NCBI RefSeq assembly: GCF_018449545.1
Contig: NZ_JAAVUR010000005.1
Location: 186,001 to 250,000 of the forward strand
Reading direction: 5' to 3'
Origin: Granulicella sp. dw_53
Lineage (GTDB): Bacteria > Acidobacteriota > Terriglobia > Terriglobales > Acidobacteriaceae
DNA length: 64,000 nucleotides
In this document: one piece after another, positions 55,551-64,000 of the stretch
Numbering within the stretch: position 1 is the stretch's first letter
Layout: every line of letters begins with the position of its first letter
The notes under the pieces: model-generated
Told to the model about the DNA's origin: nothing
Databases searched by the model: none
Seen by the model: the letters and a program-made list of their open reading frames with translations, nothing else
Program-made: the position numbers and the translations under genes

Positions 55551-56878
55551 CAGCCCTTGCCCTTCTGCTTGCCGATCACGGTATCGCAGTTCATATACGG
55601 CACCAGCGCCTCCGGAACCTCGACCGTCCCATCCGCCTGCTGGTAGTTCTCCAGAATTGCCAGATACGTCCGTCCAACCGCCAGCCCACTCCCGTTCAAA
55701 GTGTGAAGAAACTCCGTCTTCTTCGCTCCCGCTGGACGATACCGGATATTCGCCCTCCGCGCCTGGAACGACTCACAGTTCGAGCACGAAGAGATCTCCC
55801 GGTACAGCCCTTGCCCGGGTAGCCAGACCTCCAGATCGTAAGTCTTCGAAGAAGTAAAACCCATGTCCCCGGTGCAAAGCAACATCCGCCGGTAGGGAAG
55901 CCCCAGCAGCTCCAGCACTCGCTCCGCATCCCGGGTCAGCCTCTCATGCTCTGCGGCGGACTCCTCCGGCTTTGCAAACTTCACCAGCTCGACCTTCTGG
56001 AACTGGTGCTGCCGAATCATCCCGCGAACATCCTTGCCATAACTCCCCGCCTCACTCCGGTAACAAGGCGTATAGGCGCAAAAAGAGATCGGCAACTGCG
56101 CCTCCTCCAGCGTCTCGTCCCGAAAGAGATTCGTCAGCGGAACCTCCGCCGTAGGAATCAGCCAGTGATCTCCATCCTGAAACACCCCCGCCTCATACGC
56201 ACCCTTGTCGTCGCAATGAAACAGATCCTCGGCAAACTTAGGCAACTGCCCCGTCCCGAACAGCGACTTCGAGTTCACCATATTCGGCGGCAGCACCTCG
56301 GTATACCCATGCTGCCCGGTATGCAGATCCAGCATGAAGTTCGCCAGCGCCCTCTCCAGCCGAGCCCCCTGCCCAAACTGCACCACAAACCGCGATCCCG
56401 AGATCTTAGCCGCCCGCTCGAAGTCCAGAATCCCCAGCGCCTCGCCAATCTCCCAGTGCGACCGGGCAGGGAAGTCGAACTCCGGTTTATCCCCCCACAC
56501 CTTCACCTCGACGTTGTCATGCTCGCTCTTACCCACCGGCACATCGTCCTGCGGCAGATTCGGCAGCGTCTGCATCGTCTCCCGCAGCCGCTCATCCGCT
56601 TTCGCCGCCGTGGTCTCCAGAGACTCCAGCTCCACCTTCAAAACGCGCGTCTTCTCCGTCAGAGCGGCAGCATCCTCGCCCGCCCTCCGCAGCTTCGCAA
56701 TCTCCTCGGTCAACTTGTTCCGTTGCGCCTTGAGCGTCTCCACCTCGGTGATAGCCTGCCGGCGCTCACGGTCCACCACGACAAAATCGCCCAGCGCCAC
56801 CGCAGGATCCATCCCACGCGAACGCAGCTTCTCCTCAACCAAGGGCAAATTTGCCCGAACAAATCCCAAATCGATCAT
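55550..56878 (-). CDS. serS: Seryl-tRNA synthetase
   Basis: A 442-residue class II aminoacyl-tRNA synthetase that charges tRNA-Ser. The N-terminal two-helix coiled-coil arm that grips the long variable arm spans about residues 25-105 (ERRQAITEVETLKAQRNKLTEEI). Class II motif 2 is in CYRSEAGSYGKDVRGMIRQHQF and motif 3 in NGSGLAVGRTYLAILENY. Length is normal. It begins at the ATG at 56878, MIDLGFVRANL being the usual N-terminus. Its stop overlaps the start of the small membrane-protein gene (TGATG). No T-box or other leader is seen upstream. Confidence 0.97.
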   Translation of the reverse strand: MIDLGFVRANLPLVEEKLRSRGMDPAVALGDFVVVDRERRQAITEVETLKAQRNKLTEEIAKLRRAGEDAAALTEKTRVLKVELESLETTAAKADERLRETMQTLPNLPQDDVPVGKSEHDNVEVKVWGDKPEFDFPARSHWEIGEALGILDFERAAKISGSRFVVQFGQGARLERALANFMLDLHTGQHGYTEVLPPNMVNSKSLFGTGQLPKFAEDLFHCDDKGAYEAGVFQDGDHWLIPTAEVPLTNLFRDETLEEAQLPISFCAYTPCYRSEAGSYGKDVRGMIRQHQFQKVELVKFAKPEESAAEHERLTRDAERVLELLGLPYRRMLLCTGDMGFTSSKTYDLEVWLPGQGLYREISSCSNCESFQARRANIRYRPAGAKKTEFLHTLNGSGLAVGRTYLAILENYQQADGTVEVPEALVPYMNCDTVIGKQKGKG

Positions 56879-56988
56879 TCCCGCTATTCTACCGTCTCCA
56901 TCCCCACCACACGCCCCGATAGTTGCTGCTTGTTTTCACGCCCTTGCTGTCGATCGTCGTGCTTCTTTGCCGTTGTTTGTTTTACGCC

Positions 56989-57015
56989 GTCATCCTGAAC
57001 GTAGTGAAGGACCCT
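56989..57015. repeat. Dispersed GTCATCCTGAACGTAGTGAAGGACC element
   Basis: A second, shorter copy of the element at 54291: GTCATCCTGA at the left and GAAGGACCCTG at the right. It lies in the divergent-to-convergent gap upstream of serS and beside the terminator of the next minus-strand gene. Confidence 0.5.
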
Positions 57016-57055
57016 GTATTTCACCGCCATGTCTGCCCGTGGGATCCACGCATTA

Positions 57056-57092
57056 AACAAAAAGCCCCACACTCAAACGAGTGCAGGGCTTT
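57056..57092 (-). terminator. Rho-independent terminator of the Gly/Pro-rich protein gene
   Basis: On the minus strand AAAGCCC...GGGCTTT (57086-57092 pairs with 57061-57067), extended by GCACTC/GAGTGT pairing with a small loop, is followed by TTTTTGTTT. It is 18 bp past the stop at 57110. Confidence 0.88.
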
Positions 57093-57109
57093 GCTAAAAA
57101 AGAAACGAA

Positions 57110-57487
57110 CTAGTACCGAGGCCCAGGACCACCCGGTCCACCCCCGCCCATCAAGTGCCGCACGCCGACATCATACCCACGCCGGAAGCCGTCCTTATAA
57201 TCCCGTCTCAAAGACCCTCCAACAGGAGGATGACGGAACTCATCGCGGTTATTCACATTCGGCGGCCGATGGTTCTCGAAGTCGCGTCGCGCCCCTTCAA
57301 TTCCATCCCGGAACCCGCGCTGCTGGACGTCACGAAACTCCCGCGGCGGAGCATCCCACCCTCCACCCGGTCCACCCTGATAATTTCCCGGCGGCGGGCC
57401 CTGCGGCGAAGCATACTGCGCTTGTACCGAGACTGCACCAGCCATAAGTCCTACCGCTAACATGCCGAAAATCTTCTTAATGTTCAC
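57110..57487 (-). CDS. Secreted Gly/Pro/Arg-rich small protein
   Basis: A 125-residue exported protein: signal peptide of about 23 residues (cleaved near VQAQY), then low-complexity Gly/Pro sequence. The body has three loosely repeated units with FRDG/YKDGFRRGY-like spacing (RGFRDGIEGARRDFE, RRDYKDGFRRGYDVG) rich in Arg, Asp and aromatic residues. No family is recognised; similar repeats occur in small periplasmic proteins of Acidobacteriota as far as I recall. The start is GTG with AAAGGCAGG upstream, and the gene ends at a good terminator, so it is a single-gene unit. Confidence 0.78.
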   Translation of the reverse strand: MNIKKIFGMLAVGLMAGAVSVQAQYASPQGPPPGNYQGGPGGGWDAPPREFRDVQQRGFRDGIEGARRDFENHRPPNVNNRDEFRHPPVGGSLRRDYKDGFRRGYDVGVRHLMGGGGPGGPGPRY

Positions 57488-57601
57488 TGTCGTACCTGCC
57501 TTTCAAACTGTCAGAACATACACCAGCGTCATTAGAGTAAGGAACCCCTCCCACCGTTGCTCCACCCCATCAAATCAACCCACCACCCCACAAAAGCCCT
57601 C

Positions 57602-57665
57602 TTCACCCAACCCCAACCGCCGGGTGCCCCATCCTTTTTGCAGTTTTATCGCAAATAGGGTGGGG
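57602..57665. repeat. Palindromic intergenic repeat, copy 1
   Basis: Contains CAACCGCCGGGTGCCCCATCC and a hairpin CCCCATCCT/AGGGTGGGG (57627-57635, 57657-57665; one G-U pair). Its left 35 bp recur almost exactly at 57744. Confidence 0.7.
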
Positions 57666-57743
57666 TATCGTGCGAAGCGCGACCGCCTATTCCATAAAGC
57701 ACCAAAGCCCGGGTGGGGAATCTCACACAAGGGCCTCCCGTTC

Positions 57744-57806
57744 TTCACCAACCCCAACCGCCCGGGTGCCCCATCCTTCGCGCCTTTGTCTCTAGCGAAG
57801 GGTGGG
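57744..57806. repeat. Palindromic intergenic repeat, copy 2
   Basis: Repeats the left arm of copy 1 with one extra C, then forms a 12-bp stem CCCATCCTTCGC/GCGAAGGGTGGG (57770-57781, 57795-57806; one G-U pair). The arms diverge from copy 1 inside the loop, but the pairing is preserved, suggesting selection or spread as a hairpin. Confidence 0.7.
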
Positions 57807-58212
57807 ATGTAAAACTTCCCTCCTGCCTCCTTCCTCAGCCCAAACTCCCATCCGAATAAATAATCTTTAGTCTCACCCTCAAAAAACCCAGCAAAACCAA
57901 ATGTCAACCCCCAAACCCACCCAACCCCAACAAAACAAACCGAATAAACTTGCAAGCGAGTTTCAGCCAATCCCATAAAATAGAAACTAGAGATCGAAAA
58001 AGAGCAGGCCGGTCCAAAACCGGGCCTTAACTCTTTAGCTGACACAAATTTGGACGCAACCCCTGCAATCTCAATAATTTGAGTCGGCGGGGTGCGCCCA
58101 ACTGTGTGGAACAAAACCGCTTACACCCAGGCAAGGGGGGGAGGCCCCCCGGAAAGGAGAGAAGGATGCAAACAACAACCCGCAACCCGGCCCAACCGTT
58201 TACCCTAACCCT

Positions 58213-59874
58213 ATGCGAAAGTGCGTCGTCGTTGCTCTTCTCTCCCTGCTGCCCTTGGTCCCCGCTGTCTCCCACGCCGACGCCTACCACGCCAAGCCCA
58301 AACTCGTCGTCATCCTCGTCATCGACCAGTTCCGCGGCGACTACCTCGACCGCTACCGCTCCGACTTCAAGACTCCCAGCGGCTTCAACCTCTTCCTCAA
58401 CCGCGGAGCCCACTTCACCGACTGCTACTACGACTACGCCAACACCATGACCGCCCCCGGTCACTCCACCATCGGCACCGGAGCTTACACCGACGGCCAC
58501 GGTATCTCGCTCAACGAGTGGTGGGACCTCAAGCGCTCCACGACTCACCCCGTCAGCTCCGTGGAAGACGAGCGCTACGCCGTAGTCGGCGACCCAGACT
58601 CCAAAGACGTCGGAGCCTCGCCCCGCAACCAGCTCGCCTCCACCGTCGGCGACGAGGTGGTCCTCGCCTCTGGCGGAAAGTCCAAGCTCTTCGGCATCTC
58701 CCTCAAGGACCGCGCCGCCATCCTCACCTCCGGCCACGCCTCCAACGGAGCCTTCTGGCTCGACCACGCCAGCGGCAAGTTCGTCACCTCCACCTACTGG
58801 GCCACCGAACTCCCCCCCTGGGCCCAGGCCTTCAACAACAGCGGCCGCGCCGCCCAGGCCCTCCACGAGGCCGGAGCCCAACCCGGACACTTCTATGAAG
58901 AGGTCGGAGCGACTCCTGCCTCCGTGACTTACCTCCTCGACTTCGCCAAATCCCTCGTCTCCGGCGAGCAAATGGGCCACCACGATACCACCGACGTCCT
59001 CACCATCAGCATCTCCTCCACCGACATCCTTGGCCACAAGGTCGGCCCCGACGCGCCCGAACAGCGCGCCATGATCGACGCCATCGACGTCGACCTCAAC
59101 GACTTCTTCACCTGGCTCGACAAGCACGTCGACGGCGGCATGGCCAACGTCTGGGTCGCCCTCTCCGGCGACCACGGCGTAGCTCCAGTACCCGCGGTCG
59201 CAGCCAAAGAGGGAATGCCCGCTACCCCCTTCAGCTCCCCCAAGCTGATCGCGGCCCTGGAAGTCAGCCTCAACAAGCGCTACTCTCCCGGCAAATCCAC
59301 CAAATACATCCTCGGCGGAGAACTCCCCTACATCCAGATCGATCCCCGCGCATTCACCGCCCTCAAGATCACCGAGGCCGAAGCCGAGCAGACCGTCGCA
59401 GACATGCTTCCCGATGCCCTCGAATCCACCCTGCCTCCAGCCCCTGAAGGCGTCAGCCAGACCCGCCTTCCCCCTCGGCCTCTCATCCGCCGCACCTACA
59501 CTCGCCTCCAGATGGCCGCCGGACAGATCCCCGCGACCGACGAGGGCCGCCTCGTCCTGCACAGCTACTCGCCCAACGGCGGCTGGTACGTCATGTTGGC
59601 CCCCGGAATGTACGAGATGGCCTCCGCCTCAGGGACCAACCACTTCACCCCCTACTCCTACGACCGTCACGTCCCCCTCGATCTCTTCGGCTCCGCCTTC
59701 ATCCCCGGCACCTACCACGATCGCGTCGCCCCTATCGACATAGCCTCCACGCTCGCCTCGCTGCTGCGCGTCAACCAACCCTCAGCCGCCGCGGGCCGAG
59801 TCCTCACCATGGCGATCCGCCCCGAACCAGCAGCCTCCTCCCGAACTCCAATAAAGGTGGCCCCAGCCAAGTGA
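58213..59874 (+). CDS. Secreted alkaline phosphatase family protein (PafA-like)
   Basis: A 553-residue periplasmic phosphatase or phosphodiesterase. Signal peptide residues 1-22 (ending SHADA). The alkaline-phosphatase core has LVVILVIDQFRGDYL (metal Asp), the Thr nucleophile in YANTMTAPGHSTIGTG, metal ligands in SISSTDILGHKVGPD and SGDHGVAPV, and a late Asp/His set in SGTNHFTPYSYDRHVPL. The Thr nucleophile and layout match PafA-type phosphate-irrepressible phosphatases. The last codons overlap the GTG of pyrD by 4 nt. It probably releases phosphate from organic esters. Codons end almost always in C. Confidence 0.93.
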   Translation: MRKCVVVALLSLLPLVPAVSHADAYHAKPKLVVILVIDQFRGDYLDRYRSDFKTPSGFNLFLNRGAHFTDCYYDYANTMTAPGHSTIGTGAYTDGHGISLNEWWDLKRSTTHPVSSVEDERYAVVGDPDSKDVGASPRNQLASTVGDEVVLASGGKSKLFGISLKDRAAILTSGHASNGAFWLDHASGKFVTSTYWATELPPWAQAFNNSGRAAQALHEAGAQPGHFYEEVGATPASVTYLLDFAKSLVSGEQMGHHDTTDVLTISISSTDILGHKVGPDAPEQRAMIDAIDVDLNDFFTWLDKHVDGGMANVWVALSGDHGVAPVPAVAAKEGMPATPFSSPKLIAALEVSLNKRYSPGKSTKYILGGELPYIQIDPRAFTALKITEAEAEQTVADMLPDALESTLPPAPEGVSQTRLPPRPLIRRTYTRLQMAAGQIPATDEGRLVLHSYSPNGGWYVMLAPGMYEMASASGTNHFTPYSYDRHVPLDLFGSAFIPGTYHDRVAPIDIASTLASLLRVNQPSAAAGRVLTMAIRPEPAASSRTPIKVAPAK

Positions 59875-60830
59875 GTCAGCCGCCCGTACCCGCCAAAGCC
59901 CCCAAAGCCCCCAAGGGCCCCGACATGCGAGTCACCCTCGCCGGAGTCGAACTAGCCTCGCCTGTCATCGCCGCCAGCGGGACCTTCGGCTACGGAGTCG
60001 AGTTCGAAGAGATCCTCTCCCTCGACAAGATCGGAGCCTTCGTCACCAAGGGCCTCTCCCGCGAGCCGATGGCCGGCAACCCGGCCCCACGCATCATCGA
60101 AACCCCCGCCGGAATGATGAACGCCATCGGCCTGCAGAACATGGGCGTCCAGGCCTTCATCGCCGAAAAGCTCCCCAAGCTCCGCACCATGAAGGGAGCC
60201 GTCGTCATCGCCAACGTCTTCGGCTACACCATCGAAGACTGCGTCGAAGTCATCCACGCCCTCAACGACGCGCCCGGCGTAGCCATGTACGAACTCAACG
60301 CCAGCTGCCCCAACACCAGCCACGGAGGAATGGTCTTCGGCACCGACCCCGACTCCCTCTACAACCTCGTCCTCCACTCCAAGAAGGCCGCCAAGCGCCC
60401 CTTGATGGTCAAGCTCTCCCCCAACGTCACCGACATCGGCCTCATGGCCCGCGTCTCCTCCGACGGCGGAGCCGACGCCATCTCCCTCGTCAACACCTTC
60501 CTCTCCCTCTCCATCGACATCGAGACCCACCGTCCGCGCATCGCTAACGTCACCGGCGGCCTCTCCGGACCCGCCATCCGCCCCATCGCCGTCCGCATGG
60601 TCCACGAGGTCCGCCGCGCCGTCCGCATCCCCATCGCCGGAATGGGAGGCATCGTCCGCGCCGAAGATGCCGTAGAGTTCATGCTCGCCGGAGCCACCGC
60701 AGTCCAGGTCGGCACCGCCAGCTACGCCGATCCCCGTGCCGTAGAAAACATCGCCACCAACCTGAAAAAATGGTGCACCAGCCACAATATTCCCCGCGTC
60801 TCCGAACTTACCGGCGCAGCCATCCTCTAA
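59871..60830 (+). CDS. pyrD: Dihydroorotate dehydrogenase, class 1B-like
   Basis: A 319-residue FMN TIM-barrel enzyme oxidising dihydroorotate to orotate in pyrimidine synthesis. Class 1 is shown by the catalytic Cys in ELNASCPNTSHGG, with NAIGLQNMGV, VKLSPNVTDI, GGLSGPAIRP and GMGGIVRAEDAVEFMLAGA as FMN/phosphate loops. Class 1B enzymes normally pair with PyrK, which is not adjacent here. The GTG at 59871 overlaps the preceding stop and adds an 18-residue Pro/Ala/Lys leader; the ATG at 59925, just before the conserved VTLAGVELASPV, is an equally possible start. It is followed 26 bp later by purH. Confidence 0.95.
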   Translation: MSQPPVPAKAPKAPKGPDMRVTLAGVELASPVIAASGTFGYGVEFEEILSLDKIGAFVTKGLSREPMAGNPAPRIIETPAGMMNAIGLQNMGVQAFIAEKLPKLRTMKGAVVIANVFGYTIEDCVEVIHALNDAPGVAMYELNASCPNTSHGGMVFGTDPDSLYNLVLHSKKAAKRPLMVKLSPNVTDIGLMARVSSDGGADAISLVNTFLSLSIDIETHRPRIANVTGGLSGPAIRPIAVRMVHEVRRAVRIPIAGMGGIVRAEDAVEFMLAGATAVQVGTASYADPRAVENIATNLKKWCTSHNIPRVSELTGAAIL

Positions 60831-60856
60831 CTCACACCGAAAGCTAAAATATCCAA

Positions 60857-62446
60857 GTGCCTACCGATCTCAAGCCCATTCGTCGCGCCCTCCTCTCCGT
60901 CACCGATAAAACCGGCCTCATCGACTTCGCCCGCGCCCTCGTCTCTCACAACATCGAACTAGTCTCCACCGGAGGAACCTCCAAGGCCCTCCGCGAAGCC
61001 GGACTCACCGTCCGCGACATCTCCGACCTCACCGGATTCCCCGAGATGCTCGACGGCCGCGTCAAGACGCTCCATCCCAAGGTCCACGGCGGAATCCTGC
61101 ACATCCGCGACAACGCCGAGCACGTCGCAGCAGTCAACGCACACGCCATCGAGCCGATCGACATGGTCGTCGTCAACCTCTACGCCTTCGAGAAGACCGC
61201 CTCCAAACCCGGCGTAGCCTTCCACGAGATCGTCGAGAACATCGACATCGGCGGCCCCTCCATGGTCCGCTCGGCTGCCAAAAACTTCGCCGACGTAGCT
61301 ATCGTCACCGCCACATCCGACTACCCGCTCCTGGCCGAGGAGCTAGCCGCGAACTCCGGCTCCCTCACCCACGCGACCCGCTGGCGACTCGCCAAACAGG
61401 CTTTCGCCACCACCGCCGCCTACGACGCCGGAATTGCCTCCGCCCTTGAGTCCATCGCCGAGCCCTCTGGCCCTGCAGTCTTCGTGGAATCCCTCCCCCA
61501 GACAATCCGCGTCATCGATCCGCTGGTCTCCACCCTCCGCTACGGCGAGAACCCCCACCAGAAGGCCGCTCTCTACACCGACGGCAGCGGCAAAGGCGTA
61601 GCCTCCGCCCTACAGCTCCAGGGCAAGGAGCTCAGCTACAACAACATCGTCGACCTCGACGCTTGCTGGGAGCTGGTTAGCGAGTTCGACTCCACCAGCG
61701 ACGCTGCGGTAGTCATCATCAAGCACACCAACCCCTGCGGAGCCTCCACCGGAGCTACCGTCCTCGAAGCCTATCGCCGCGCCCTCGAGGCCGATCCCGT
61801 CTCCGCCTTCGGTGGTGTCCTCGGCATCAACCGTGAGGTAGACGGCGAAGCCGCGGAGGAGATCGCCAAGCTCTTCGTAGAAGCCATCGTCGCCCCCTCT
61901 TACACCCCAGAGGCCCTGGCTCGCTTCGCCTCCAAGAAGAACCTTCGCCTCCTCCAGATCACGCCTGCCGATACCCCTCGCGTCCTCAAGCAGGTCTCCG
62001 GCGGTTTGCTCGTTCAGGACGCCGACCGCCTTCGCATCGCCGAGGCCGATCTCAAGATCGTCACCGAGCGCCAGCCCACCCCCGAAGAGCTCCGCGCCCT
62101 CCTCTTCGCCTGGCGCATCTGCAAACACGTCAAATCAAACGCCATCGTCTACGCCCGCTTCTCCCAGGGTCACGGTCAGACCGTCGGAATCGGCGCAGGG
62201 CAGATGAGCCGTGTCGACGCCGCCCGCTTTGGCGCGATGAAGGCCATCCTGTCGCTCACTGGCAGCGTAGCCGCCTCCGACGCCTTCTTCCCCTTCGCGG
62301 ACGGCCTTGAAACAGTCGCCGAAGCCGGCGCCACTGCCGTAATCCAGCCCGGAGGTTCGGTCCGCGACGCCGAGGTCATAGAGGCCGCCAACAAACGAGG
62401 CATAGCCATGGCTTTTACAGGAATACGACATTTTCGCCACGGATAA
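60857..62446 (+). CDS. purH: Bifunctional AICAR transformylase/IMP cyclohydrolase
   Basis: A 529-residue enzyme for the last two steps of purine synthesis. The N-terminal IMP cyclohydrolase domain (about 1-200) has [47 protein letters not shown] and [17 protein letters not shown]. The C-terminal transformylase has [14 protein letters not shown], the catalytic Lys-His pair in [11 protein letters not shown], and [10 protein letters not shown]. Length is normal. The start is GTG without a strong ribosome site, 26 bp after pyrD, so it may depend on coupling from pyrD. The downstream TPR gene begins 185 bp later. Confidence 0.97.
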   Translation: MPTDLKPIRRALLSVTDKTGLIDFARALVSHNIELVSTGGTSKALREAGLTVRDISDLTGFPEMLDGRVKTLHPKVHGGILHIRDNAEHVAAVNAHAIEPIDMVVVNLYAFEKTASKPGVAFHEIVENIDIGGPSMVRSAAKNFADVAIVTATSDYPLLAEELAANSGSLTHATRWRLAKQAFATTAAYDAGIASALESIAEPSGPAVFVESLPQTIRVIDPLVSTLRYGENPHQKAALYTDGSGKGVASALQLQGKELSYNNIVDLDACWELVSEFDSTSDAAVVIIKHTNPCGASTGATVLEAYRRALEADPVSAFGGVLGINREVDGEAAEEIAKLFVEAIVAPSYTPEALARFASKKNLRLLQITPADTPRVLKQVSGGLLVQDADRLRIAEADLKIVTERQPTPEELRALLFAWRICKHVKSNAIVYARFSQGHGQTVGIGAGQMSRVDAARFGAMKAILSLTGSVAASDAFFPFADGLETVAEAGATAVIQPGGSVRDAEVIEAANKRGIAMAFTGIRHFRHG

Positions 62447-62631
62447 ATGTGCTGAAAGCGCTGATAATAGGAGGAAGGCCCTCGCACCACGGCTATAATC
62501 ACGGAAATCCGGGCCAGGCTGTACGAGTGGTCTTCCTCGGTGCTGCATCCAATACTGTAACGGTACCGTCTAAAAGGTGTCTTTCGTTCTGTTTCAGTAC
62601 AGGCCAACAACGGCCGAGGAAACCACACTTC

Positions 62632-64000
62632 ATGACCTTGTCTCAGCGCGCACCCCGTCTTCGCCCCTTCGGTCTTCTTTCGGCGTCCGCCCTTGTTCTT
62701 TTTACGGCTTCAACTTTGTACGCCGAAAAACCGGTTCCGCAAGCGGCAGCACCCCAGATCCAAGATCGTTCCGCTGCCTACTATCACTACGGACTCGCAC
62801 ACCTCTACGAGGATCTAGCCGTCAACGCTGGTCGATCCGACTACGCGACCCAGGCCGTCGAGGAGTACAAGCTCGCCCTCACCGCAGATCCCGACTCGCC
62901 GCTCCTCCAGGACGGACTCGCCGACCTCTACTTCAAGATCGGCCGCATCCGCGAGGCAGTCACCGCCGCGCAGGAGCAGGTTAGCCGCAACCCGAATGAC
63001 ATCGACGCGCACACCCTTCTCGGCAAGGTATATCTCCGCTCTTTGGGAGATATGCAAAGCGCTCAGTCCGGCCAGATGCTGCAACTCGCCATCGCGGAGT
63101 ACGAAAAGCTAGCCCAGCTCAAGCCCAACGACGTTGAGGTCCACCTTCTCCTGGGTCAGCTCTACGGCTTCAATCACGACTCCGCCAAGGCGGAGCAGGA
63201 GTTCAAGGCCGCTCAGAAGATTGACGCGAACTCCGAAGAGGTCGTCCTCAACATGGCGCGCCTCTACAGTGAGCAGGGCGATGCCCAGCGCGCCGCGGAT
63301 ACTCTCAGCTCCGTCCCCGTCGGAGACCGTTCGGCACGGATCGAGTACGCCCTCGGCATCAGTTACGATCAGCTCCACAAGTCCAAGGAGGCTATCGACG
63401 CCTACCGCCGGGCCTGCGATCTGGATCCCGACAACGTCGACTCCCAGCGTGGTCTAGCTAACGCCCTCCTCGCCGACGGTCAACTGGACGAAGCTCTCAA
63501 GAACCTCAACGCCATCGTCGCAGCCGAGCCCCAGGACGCCGTCTCCCAAATCCACATCTCCGAGATTCAGCGCCGGCAAGGGCACTACGATGAGGCGCTC
63601 GATACCCTCAAGAAGGCCAAGCCGCTCGCGCCTGACTCTCTCGAACTTACCTATAACGAAGCCTTGATCTACGACTCTCTCGGCCGCTACGACGAGGCCA
63701 CAGCGGTTCTCGTCAAACTTCTCGAGGGCTCCGCTCATACCGACGGCAAGTACTCCGACGCCGAGAAGGCCAACCGCGCAATCTTCCTCGATCGCCTCGG
63801 AATTATCTATCGCGAGCAGAATAAGACCACGGAAGCGGTAGCGGCTTACAAGCAGATCCTCGATCTGGGTGGCGACTTCGTCAAGAGCGGTTATCAAGGC
63901 GAGATCGACTCCTATCGCGACGCTCATCAGTGGAAGGAAGCGACCGCTGTCGCTGCCGATGCCGCGAAGGCTCTTCCCAAGGATCGTCAGGTTCAGTTGA
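62632..64000 (+). CDS. Exported TPR-repeat protein, 5' part
   Basis: At least 456 residues; the gene runs off the window end. A signal peptide (about residues 1-32, ending STLYAEK) is followed by a series of tetratricopeptide repeats from about residue 48: [112 protein letters not shown] and more, 34-residue spacing. Such proteins act as scaffolds in the periplasm or at the outer membrane. The ATG has CCGAGGAAA 13 nt upstream. The following part may hold another domain, so the function stays open. Confidence 0.9.
   Translation, partial: MTLSQRAPRLRPFGLLSASALVLFTASTLYAEKPVPQAAAPQIQDRSAAYYHYGLAHLYEDLAVNAGRSDYATQAVEEYKLALTADPDSPLLQDGLADLYFKIGRIREAVTAAQEQVSRNPNDIDAHTLLGKVYLRSLGDMQSAQSGQMLQLAIAEYEKLAQLKPNDVEVHLLLGQLYGFNHDSAKAEQEFKAAQKIDANSEEVVLNMARLYSEQGDAQRAADTLSSVPVGDRSARIEYALGISYDQLHKSKEAIDAYRRACDLDPDNVDSQRGLANALLADGQLDEALKNLNAIVAAEPQDAVSQIHISEIQRRQGHYDEALDTLKKAKPLAPDSLELTYNEALIYDSLGRYDEATAVLVKLLEGSAHTDGKYSDAEKANRAIFLDRLGIIYREQNKTTEAVAAYKQILDLGGDFVKSGYQGEIDSYRDAHQWKEATAVAADAAKALPKDRQVQL

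Larger units (their letters stand above)
57488..58212. other. 725-bp intergenic region with palindromic repeats
   Basis: No gene is supported here. It contains two related palindromic repeats (listed separately), a third relative GCCCGGGTGGGGAATCTCAC around 57708, and A-rich sequence. A 179-codon minus-strand frame across it is made of the repeats and is rejected. The right end must hold the phosphatase promoter; no clear match is seen. Confidence 0.6.

Noticed and set aside
57575..58114. Minus-strand 179-codon frame in the repeat-rich gap
   Set aside because: Its C-terminal half is just the translation of the palindromic repeats (duplicated GRLGL-type stretches); no ribosome site or family.
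58027..59562. Minus-strand open frame of 511 codons opposite the phosphatase gene
   Set aside because: Composition is nearly all Gly, Val, Asp, Glu and Ala, as expected for the complement of a C-ending gene; the plus strand has clear phosphatase motifs.
62447..62631. Possible regulatory RNA before the TPR gene
   Set aside because: Only a GGTACC-centred palindrome is seen; no riboswitch consensus or extended pairing that I can support.

Overview
The window looks like a chromosomal segment of an Acidobacteriota soil bacterium of the Terriglobia type (Granulicella/Terriglobus/Edaphobacter-like). The pointers are two very large Oar-like TonB-dependent receptors with N-terminal carboxypeptidase-regulatory domains, PQQ quinoproteins with c-type cytochromes, secreted Gfo/Idh/MocA and TIM-barrel sugar enzymes with Tat signals, a DUF1080 protein, a TreS-maltokinase fusion with GlgE, and intergenic palindromes typical of such genomes. 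Genus is inference. I found no rRNA, tRNA, CRISPR array, integrase or transposase.

Layout. (1) 2-16041 is a sugar-oxidation locus: end of a Gfo/Idh oxidoreductase, M81 peptidase, PQQ dehydrogenase with built-in cytochrome c, a ROK repressor facing an Oar-like receptor, a Tat-exported TIM-barrel protein, a dihaem cytochrome c coupled to a second PQQ enzyme, then on the minus strand a TIM-barrel isomerase, a Gfo/Idh oxidoreductase and a DUF1080 protein. Together they fit uptake and 3-keto-type oxidation/cleavage of a glycoside with electrons going to the respiratory chain. (2) 16222-21754: ECF sigma factor overlapping a small membrane protein, a coiled-coil hypothetical, a DUF1624 acyltransferase-like membrane protein and a large lipoprotein with Ig-like repeats and a propeller. 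(3) 22112-32388: a second sugar locus, with an IclR-headed/PBP-tailed regulator divergent from an arabinose/fucose isomerase-like gene, then a GH39-like hydrolase, a second Oar-like receptor and a GH27 enzyme; pentose (arabinose) use is the best guess. (4) 32688-36667: M48 protease, htpG, SDR. (5) 36965-47094: treS-mak and glgE (the GlgE alpha-glucan pathway), a VOC protein, and a signalling pair made of a CRP-like-domain histidine kinase and a response regulator/glutaredoxin/thioredoxin-reductase fusion, with a divergent LuxR-type regulator. (6) 47225-64000: mostly housekeeping and envelope genes: P5C dehydrogenase, a 1184-residue GH18-NodB-GT2 protein, a GT39-like transferase, serS with two coupled genes, a PafA-like phosphatase, pyrD, purH and a TPR protein running off the end.

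From about 46 kb rightwards codons end overwhelmingly in C or G, which creates very long antisense shadow frames; the sugar loci on the left use a more mixed code. The most interesting items are the response-regulator/glutaredoxin/thioredoxin-reductase fusion that has lost both CxxC motifs and sits with a kinase whose CRP-like domain lacks the cyclic-nucleotide arginine; the IclR/PBP chimera with TGGAA/TTCCA palindromes in its divergent promoter; the PgaB/PgaC-like three-domain fusion; and a GH27 enzyme with an Asp-to-Glu change next to an arabinose-isomerase-like gene.
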